NCBI RefSeq assembly: GCF_040183065.1
Contig: NC_091127.1
Span: 20,374,891-20,438,890, forward strand
Direction of reading: 5' to 3'
DNA from: Periplaneta americana
Taxonomy: Eukaryota; Arthropoda; Insecta; Blattodea; Blattidae
DNA: 64,000 nt
Part shown: positions 54,906 through 64,000 of the stretch, one piece after another
Position numbering within the stretch: position 1 is the first letter of the stretch
Layout of the letters: each line of letters starts with the position of its first letter
Program-made: the position numbers and the translations under genes
Notes under the pieces: model-generated
Told to the model about the DNA's origin: nothing
What the model saw: the letters and a program-made list of their open reading frames with translations, nothing else
Database searches by the model: none

Positions 54906-56291
54906 CAGAGCCATCTTCAGTTACAAGCCGGAGCACGGGTAGGTTTGGCAACGCTGAGTGGAGGCAGACGGAGGCGAAATAAAGGCAAGACGTTTGACGT
55001 TTAGTGCTTTGATTTCGTTGTCACATGTACATTTTCGACATTAATTGATACAAAACTAAGTGCATATGATCAAGATTCAGTGTATTCATGTACGTAATTT
55101 ATTCCGGAATCCGAAATGGTATTTTATTTGAGTTTCAGAATACCCCGAAGTACGTGCAAACAGCCACTTATAACTTAAAAAAAAAATAAAAGCATACGTG
55201 TTTTTTATTGATGGTACAAGGGAAAATAAATAAATACTTAAAGAAATGTTACTTGTTCCAAAAATAAATGAAATAACAACGTACTTTTGCAATACCCTAT
55301 TCCAATCAATTAACCATTATGTGCCTAGTAAATTGACTATATTTTGACGCTTTATGTTGTTTCACCTCTCACGTGAAATGTCTAGGATATCATATATATT
55401 TTAATTTCATGTGATTATCTGTCGTTCTTTCCTATAAGTATTTCAGATGCCCAGGAAGCCATTTTTAGTTTGAACCTCGCCAGTCACCATAACAATACTG
55501 TTATGCTAAATTATTTGTTACAGATTTTCTAAAATATAATTTTAAATAGGCCAAGGCCAAGTATGAAAAAATTAAGAAACATACCTTTAACATAATACGT
55601 AACAAAATACATCATTATCTATTAAGTATGTGCCAATTAGCGTGAACTCAGTGAACTTTAAATCCTGTAAAATAAATAGGAAGTGAAAAGAATCATGTTT
55701 ATAACTAATTTATTACAAAAGAAATAATATTAATAAACAAACCTTGAAAACCAACAAAGTGAGTGTATGCATCTACAAATATAGACAGTGCTGACGTATA
55801 GCAGGCATTCCGAATATTCAACAAAACTGCAACATTTATGGGATCACAAAACAGCTGTTTACAATGAACTTGAAAATCAAAGGCGTAACTTTATTGATAT
55901 AGCAGGCGAGACCCAACAATTTGGCTAGAATTCTGATACACCACAAACCACAAGTAAGACTATAAAAATGTAGTTTATACAATATTTAATATTTAGAAGA
56001 ATTGTCAATCATTTTGTCATTAATAATAACCGTAAAAATTGCCAAAGACTGCAGCCATATTTTCATTTACTGTCTTGTTTTTATCGCCAACACGCACTCC
56101 GTTTATAATACATCAACATTTAACGTTTGGTACGACCGCGAACATAATTCCATCGACACACACTTATATTGTAACATTAATTTACACTGAAAATCGACAT
56201 TAGCACAAACACGTGTTCTGGATAGTAGGCCTCCGGGTGACAATTAGTGTTGCCGACGTATGGCTCCGGCTTGTAACTGACGAAGGCTCTG
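54906..56291. mobile_element. 1386-bp TIR element
   Basis: The termini cagagccatcttcagttaca and inverse cagagccttcgtcagttaca both continue agccggagc (27 of 29 bp). Flanks taaaggc and taaagac give a 6-of-7 match, a possible mutated TSD. No transposase frame. The right end abuts the TAA target of the next MITE. Confidence 0.7.
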
Positions 56292-56294
56292 TAA

Positions 56295-56641
56295 AGACTC
56301 ATTCACAATGAAAATTAAACATAACGTAAGCGTTAACTTAAAAATGTAAAGCTTACGGTAAAATCAAGAACATTCACGATGGGAACATAAACATAACCTC
56401 AAAGATACTTGGTAACCATGGAAACATAACAACGGCGTCATTTCCTCATATTCTGTCGTATACTTCAGCGCTCCATGATTGTGTACTGTTTGCAAATCAC
56501 GTAAGCATAAGCATGAAAGTTTGGAGTTTGCAATGTGTCAGTGTTTATGTGAATAATTGTGAATGATCCCATTTGGTAGCCTGGCCGCAAACTTCTGTGT
56601 TTATGTTACGGTTATGTTTAATTTTCATTGTGAATGGGCCT
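56295..56641. mobile_element. 347-bp PIF/Harbinger-like MITE
   Basis: The ends agactcattcacaatgaaaa and inverse aggcccattcacaatgaaaa both continue ttaaacataac; the 3-bp TSD TAA is at 56292-56294 and 56642-56644. TAA/TTA targets and GGCC-type ends are typical of PIF/Harbinger. No coding. Confidence 0.78.
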
Positions 56642-56644
56642 TAA

Positions 56645-57166
56645 CCCGGACCTTCTCCGTCCCCTCAAAGCAAGGCGATGTGAGGTTACCTGAAAGCATA
56701 TGCTTCAACTTTAACATGAGCGACAAACAGCTATTAAATTTTGCCATTACCCTCAATTTTGAGTTACCTCATAGCGATTCAGCAGTCAGAGTGTGGTCAC
56801 ATCAGGCTGTGGCGGTAATGTAAATATTTTCGATGATATTAACAAAAAAAAATCTTTTACATTCATTCATTTCATTCTGCCTCTCATAATATAAACTACA
56901 AATATGCAGCATTGAAACTAGTGGCGTAGTGAAGGAGAGTTTAGGGTTGAACTTCCTTCCGCAGAGGGAAAAAGAAGTGGAAAGAAAGGAAAAGAAAGTT
57001 ATTAAATTCAGTCAACTTCATCACAGGTAAATCACGTCAAAAACTTATGATTGCTTCAACCTGATAGTCATGATATGCTTTTAGTCTTATAATAATTATT
57101 GCTTCAGTAGCCTGTTAATAAAAATATATTCTCGTAAGTTATATCATAGCCAGTGGTTTCTAATAC
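56645..57166. other. Unassigned DNA
   Basis: Open frame 56563-56823 overlaps the MITE edge and lacks support. Otherwise AT-rich. Confidence 0.45.
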
Positions 57167-57174
57167 GTAACAAC

Positions 57175-57803
57175 TAGAGATGAACAAAACTAACTGCCGC
57201 TCTCGCTCGCTGTGTTCGTTGCATTTGTCTTTCGAGTCTCGTCTCGTCATTCTCGTGCGCTTCGAGTCTCGCTCATCACTCTCGAAATAGCATTTGGTCG
57301 GCGTGGAAAGATTTCGTAACTTTGAATAACATACATCATTGAAATAAATAACATTATAAATGTCTAAATGAGACAAATAAATTTGAATTTCTAAGAAACA
57401 TAAAACATAACGTTAATATCTTTCTACTTGAGATTGCACACTCGATCTCAAACATATGAAAAGAAAATTCCTAGCCTTTTAATAAGGGCCTAGTAATTAA
57501 ATAAAGACTGGGGAACGGATTATTATACACTGAAAGGTAGAGATGATGGTTCAAAATGGGCTACTTGATTGTTTATACATATATAACAGTTGTCAAAGTA
57601 GATAAAAGTTCAGTCAGGTATAAACAGCTGTGGCGATTCAAGGCTGCTTGACGTTCGGGACTTCGGGAGTAATCAATCTCGGTGTCTTGGAACACTCACA
57701 AGCAGTCTTTACGTCAACTACGCGACGTATACAACATTGTCGTGCGGGTTTTCGGCTTTGCGGGCGCTGTTAGTTTTGCTTTCTCGATCGTTGTTCATCT
57801 CTA
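57175..57803. mobile_element. 629-bp hAT MITE (TAGAGATG type)
   Basis: The 8-bp TSD gtaacaac is at 57167-57174 and 57804-57811. The termini tagagatgaacaaaactaac and inverse tagagatgaacaacgatcga share 13 bp. The first 130 bp are rich in tctcg/cgagtc motifs, possible subterminal transposase sites. No ORF. Confidence 0.9.
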
Positions 57804-57811
57804 GTAACAAC

Positions 57812-58428
57812 GTATGTACGGAATGAGACATCATCAGTGAACTATTTGATCTAGTATTCAGTTGCTGGTAGTCTATTGTTTCAATATTTTGCTTCAATTT
57901 GACATATAAAAAAGTTCGTTTACAACGTTTCAGGGATGATTGAGTATGTAAAAAATGTTGCTTCTGCCTAGTGGAATGGTTCTATGCACGACACGTTGTC
58001 TCTCTCTCTCGCTTTTCTTTTTTTTTTTTACTTGACTGTTCGTCATTCACTCATATGAAGCCAGTTGTGTAGACCAATTTATCGAAAGAGTCGTTTCCCA
58101 GGTTACGCCATAGGAAGCTGGTATACGCTACACCTGCGATGAGATGGAGATGAAGATGGAGAATTTTTTGGATGCCACAGAGGAACCGGAGATCCCGAAG
58201 AAAACCCCAATGTTACCTGGACTACGAACTTGCTCAATACAAGTTATAAATAGGGAATAAACCAGGGATCGAACCTGGGTTCACTGCTTCTCATATTCTA
58301 ACACATAATTTACGATCGGTGAAAATAAAAAAAAAAAAACGTCTACACCCTCATACTGCAAGTACAATCAATTATATTGAATGAGTGTCCTACATTGTCA
58401 TTGTGATACAATTATTTCATGTCTAGTG
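57812..58428. other. Unassigned, with tRNA-like relic at 58262-58300
   Basis: On the minus strand cagtgaacccaggttcgatccctgg has a perfect B box with flanking stem and a weak A-box region, so a SINE relic is likely. The body upstream (gatctccggttcctctgtgg) may belong to it. Confidence 0.45.
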
Positions 58429-58743
58429 CCCGGAAGTTTAGGTGCTAAAAGTTAAGAATGACACAGAGTATAGATGAATAGATGTGATGCCTGTGAGGAG
58501 ATTTTAAGCCTAGTTCACAAGAGTCCGATATGTAATAATAAATAACAGTCACAAGGACTGGACAATGGATATTGTAAACTGTGCGCTAATTTGTAAGTGG
58601 TGATTAAGAGGATTAAAGATCTTTAACGTTACCAAAAGGAAAATACTGAATGACAAGAAATGACATCTCAAAGAAGTATGAGCATATAATTTATAAACTA
58701 TATCGAGAAACAATATTAACTTTTAGCACCTAAAATTCCTGGC
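58429..58743. mobile_element. ~315-bp MITE
   Basis: Inverted ends cggaagtttaggtgctaaaa and ccaggaattttaggtgctaa share gtgctaaaagttaa. No TSD recognised, no ORF. Confidence 0.6.
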
Positions 58744-58794
58744 TCTATTCCTTAATTGTTTATCTATTCCCACAGAACGAACTTAACATATTAT

Positions 58795-59060
58795 AATTGA
58801 AGACCTCCCCGGAAAAAAAAATGGAACATCAGATTCTTGAAATATGTGATGTAGATGAAAAAAGTAATTTACAGCATTTATTTATAACAATAAATTATTG
58901 CATTCAATGGCTTAATAAACTTGTATCCTTGTTTAGTCAAAGTGGTTGTGATAGTAAATATAGGCCTAATGAAATATGCCCCTGAAGTTATTTTTCTTTC
59001 TCCTGAAACACGAATTACAGTTTTCTTGGTTACATTCTTATTCCGGGGAAGTCTTCAATT
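58795..59060. mobile_element. 266-bp MITE
   Basis: Inverted ends aattgaagacctccccggaa and the inverse of ttccggggaagtcttcaatt differ by one base. An aatt at both edges may be TIR or TSD, since it is self-complementary. The interior frame reading KMEHQILEICDVDEK is not supported. Confidence 0.7.
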
Positions 59061-59163
59061 CTTAAATCGAAGTAAAAAGAGGTAACGTCACCGGTTACAG
59101 TCATTGTTAATTTAGGCTAGATATAGAAAATGCCAAATTCATTTTATGTAAGTACCTGATCAC

Positions 59164-61345
<2,182 letters not shown>

Positions 61346-61351
61346 CTGATC

Positions 61352-61649
61352 ACTATCACCGTTACTCTTTAACTTTGCTCTAGAGTATCCCATTAGGAAA
61401 GTCCAGGATAACAGAGAGGGTTTGGAATTGAGCGAGTTACATCAGCTGCTTGTCTCTGCGGATGACGTGAATATGTTAGGAGAAAATCCACAAACGATTA
61501 GGGAAAACACGGGAATTTGTATGTTTGTATTTATTCACACTGCAATGGGTATATACCCGGTGGCAGTGGTAACTAATTACACTCAATATTGACAATAATA
61601 AACTCATTAATTAGAAATACACTTAATAATAATACCAATAATTAATACC

Positions 61650-61694
<45 letters not shown>

Positions 61695-62790
61695 AGGGAA
61701 TATCCTAAATTAAATGAAGCACGATCACTTAAAATAACATTTAAAATAAATCTAATTTGTATCTTAAATCTAAGTTCGAACTAAAACCCACGAGTATGAT
61801 ATGTTCATATCTGCACAAGTACCTTTCCACATTACACTCATTTCGCTGTCAACTCACTCACTGCACTGGAACTACGACACATTTCACTGATTCTATCCTG
61901 ATTTCACTAACACTTCAAAAACATTTCATTGTTCAAATACTTTGCACTGCCACTATAAACTATAAAGCTTCCCTGACAGGAACACGTTTCACTGACACAA
62001 CACACTTCACTGACACAACATTAAAGCAAGTAAAGAGATAGGTTTGGAAGTAAATCCCGAAAAGACAAAGTATATGATTATGTCTCGTGACGAGAATATT
62101 GTACGAAATGGAAATATAAAAATTGGAAATTTATCTTTTGAAGAGGTGGAGAAGTTCAAATATCTTGGAGCAACAGTAACAAATATAAATGATACTCGGG
62201 AGGAAATTAAATACAGAATAAATATGGAAAATGCCTGTTATTATTTGGTTGAGAAGCTTTTATCATCCAGTCTGCTGTCAAAAAATCTGAAAGTTAGAAT
62301 TTATAAAACAGTTAGACTATATTATCGGTTGTTCTTTATGGTTGTGAAACTTGGACTCTCACTTTGAGAGAGGAACATAGGTTAAGGGTGTTTGAGAATA
62401 AGGTGCTTAGGAAAATATTTGGGGCTAAGAGGGATGAAGTTACAGGAGAATGGAGGAAGTTACACAACACAGAATTCCACGTATTGTATTCTTCACCTGA
62501 CATAATTAGGAACATTAAATCCAGACGTTTGAGATGGGCAGGGCATGTAGCACGTATGGGCGCATCCAGAAATGCATATAGAGTGTTAGTTGGGAGGCCG
62601 GAGGGAAAAAGACCTTTAGGGAGGCCGAGACATAGATGGGAAGGTAATATTAAAATGGATTTGAGGGAGGTGGGATATGATAGAGAATGAATTAATCTTG
62701 CTCAGGATAGGGACCAATGGCGGGCTTATGTGAGGGCGGCAATGTACCTCCGGGTTCCTTAAAAGCCAGTAAGTAAGTAAGTAAGTAAGT
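61352..62790 (+). mobile_element. LINE family A, 5'-truncated, interrupted
   Basis: LINE sequence starts at tatcaccgttac (LLFNFALEY), has the active site altered to VSADD (Tyr to Ser), is interrupted at 61519-62020 by LINE F, and resumes with [41 protein letters not shown] and [16 protein letters not shown] frameshift lies near 62320-62364 and a stop at 62688. It ends with (GTAA)n at 62768-62790. The target duplication gtaagtacctgatca is at 59148-59162 (before the hAT) and 62785-62799. Confidence 0.9.
61519..62020 (-). mobile_element. LINE family F 3' UTR insertion
   Basis: On the minus strand it repeats the 3' UTR at 21130-21640 (caacatgt..cagtgaa repeats, ...tgatcgtgcttcatttaatt, a (TTA)n tract at 61646-61691, then agttaccactgccaccgggt) and ends gtgaataaatacaaacatac. 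It splits the LINE A frame between ENT and EASK, with a few target bases lost and no clear TSD. Confidence 0.8.
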
Positions 62791-62799
62791 ACCTGATCA

Positions 62800-64000
62800 T
62801 TCTGTACTTAAAAATAATGCAGACTTTGGGATACAACCCTATTCTGTCTGGTCAGGAGACCCTTCCTAAGCCATGACAAAACATGCACAAAACTCGAGTA
62901 TAACATTTCCTTTAACGACAGGTATACAATTTTCAAGCTTGAATAGGAAATATTCTGTTGGAACACAAAGTATCGAGCGGAATTCATATCATCAAAGCTG
63001 CATTTATCCCCAGGTGGACTTCTTTGTTATGTCAGGCATGGGGGCGTCAGTCCTACCAATACAAAGAACAGCTGGACGCCAAGCCTTTACTACTAAGAAG
63101 CTGTCATTAAACAAACATTTTCTTTATAGCGAACTAAATTTACCACGACAGTATGCTTAAGATTTGAGAATAAGCTGCCGTGTTCTATTTATGATCACGT
63201 GCATCAACGTCGGTTAGTGTAACCACCGGTTAAAATTGCCACCTAACCCCTGGTTAAGCATTTTTACGGTTCATCGACCCCGGTTAGGACTTAAAAAAGA
63301 GGTTAACCACTGTAATCTCTAACCGGCCATATTAGAGCGGTTAAAGGAGATAACCAATGATTAGCAGGCCTAGTAAAACAAAATGGCGGCCAGATCTACA
63401 GCTGATTATTTCGAAGACGATTAGTATTGCACTTGGATAGGGATAATGGTGAGAGTGAAGTTTTATTAGTGGAAAGAGAATTCTTACGAGAAATTAGATG
63501 CAAATAATTCCTTTATTATTGTTTGCAGACCTGAACAAAGTAGCGTTGGATACAGTCAACCTATACTCCATACGGGCTATTCCATCTCAAATCGACCGAA
63601 ATATAGAGAAAATTGACCTTGCAAAATTTTTAAATACAATGAAACTTTTTCTGTCCGTAGACAACTATAATACAATGCTTTGTGCAAAGTTTGAGGCATC
63701 AGAACTTCATAGTGTTTAAATTAAAAATATTTTAATTTATCGTATTTTCATAAAATTAGCAACTTTAAACTGTTGTGGCTCCGAAACCCTTTCACCCAAT
63801 GATCAAAATCATGGTTTATTTTAATGCTGAGAAATTAAATTTTATATTGACATGTAAACAGTTTTTCTTACTTTTTATGGAAATGGAGAAATTTAGATTT
63901 TTTTTTCATTAAGACGCCTTTGACCACGAAAAAATATGTTTAAAATATATGGTTAGATTCCGCATTGAAAGTACAAATAAACATGTATTTTTTACTGGTG
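62800..64000. other. Unassigned; possible HARBI1-type relic at 63190-63480
   Basis: Around 63190-63345 the motif accgg(t)taa / ttaaccgg recurs in both orientations. At 63383 MAARSTADYFEDD is followed, in a shifted frame, by VLHLDRDNGESEVLLVEREF then LREIRCK, which vaguely recalls the N-terminus of HARBI1-like nucleases. The frame at 63498-63719 is unrecognised. The remaining sequence is AT-rich. Confidence 0.3.

Overview
This is eukaryotic, AT-rich, gene-poor DNA of an insect type. I infer a blattodean (cockroach or termite) because the tRNA-derived SINEs and the LINE with a (GTAA)n tail resemble families I remember from cockroach genomes; that is memory, not a search. There is no operon structure, rRNA or CRISPR. 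Most of the window is stacked transposable elements, and many boundaries can be read directly from terminal inverted repeats (TIRs) and target-site duplications (TSDs).

Host signals. A complete selenocysteine tRNA gene (UCA anticodon) lies at 38956-39042 with a TATA box about 30 bp upstream. Two minus-strand segments look like exons of one protein gene: an 88-bp internal exon (44365-44452) and a terminal exon (25224-25324). Both have good splice sites and their phases match, which implies a 19-kb intron that contains the tRNA gene and most of the repeats. Weaker host candidates are a minus-strand first exon/promoter near 15.0-15.1 kb, a 234-bp open segment at 17389-17622, and CpG-richer unassigned blocks at 36.85-37.1 and 54.35-54.72 kb.

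Layout. 0-3.1 kb: a TIR element and a decayed hAT with a nested MITE. 3.45-5.1 kb: a mariner deletion derivative with a nested hAT. 5.25-6.3 kb: a LINE fragment (family A) with an internally deleted copy of its own family inserted in it. 6.8-10.4 kb: a Helitron-like copy, a full-length Tc1-like element with one stop codon, and nested MITEs. 12.3-16.9 kb: LINE fragments of families B, C and A, a SINE, and the first of three 181-bp MITEs. 19.2-21.6 kb: a long-TIR element holding a LINE piece, then a LINE 3' end. 22.6-28.2 kb: a hAT with a nested Helitron-like element, the terminal exon, mariner remnants and a second Helitron-like copy. 29.1-33.2 kb: a Helitron-like element split by a 2.85-kb Tc1-like element that carries satellite, LINE and tRNA-like cargo. 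33.6-36.5 kb: a LINE-A deletion derivative with its endonuclease, then a polyA LINE interrupted by an 806-bp hairpin-ended element whose sister copy lies inverted at 40.5-41.3 kb. 41.6-45.6 kb: a MITE, a SINE, mariner remnants and the internal exon. 46.3-49.5 kb: a decayed multi-copy gene family between inverted repeats. 49.6-54.3 kb: a hAT with a nested Helitron-like element, then LINE B with a MITE that itself contains a hAT. 54.9-59.1 kb: several TIR elements. 59.2-62.8 kb: a nearly intact hAT sitting on the 5' junction of a LINE-A insertion.

The genes do not form a pathway. The story is insertion history: six hAT elements keep 8-bp TSDs, TA-flanked Tc1/mariner elements and A^T-flanked Helitron-like elements recur, and LINE A appears as full-strength sequence, 5'-truncated copies and two-ended deletion derivatives.
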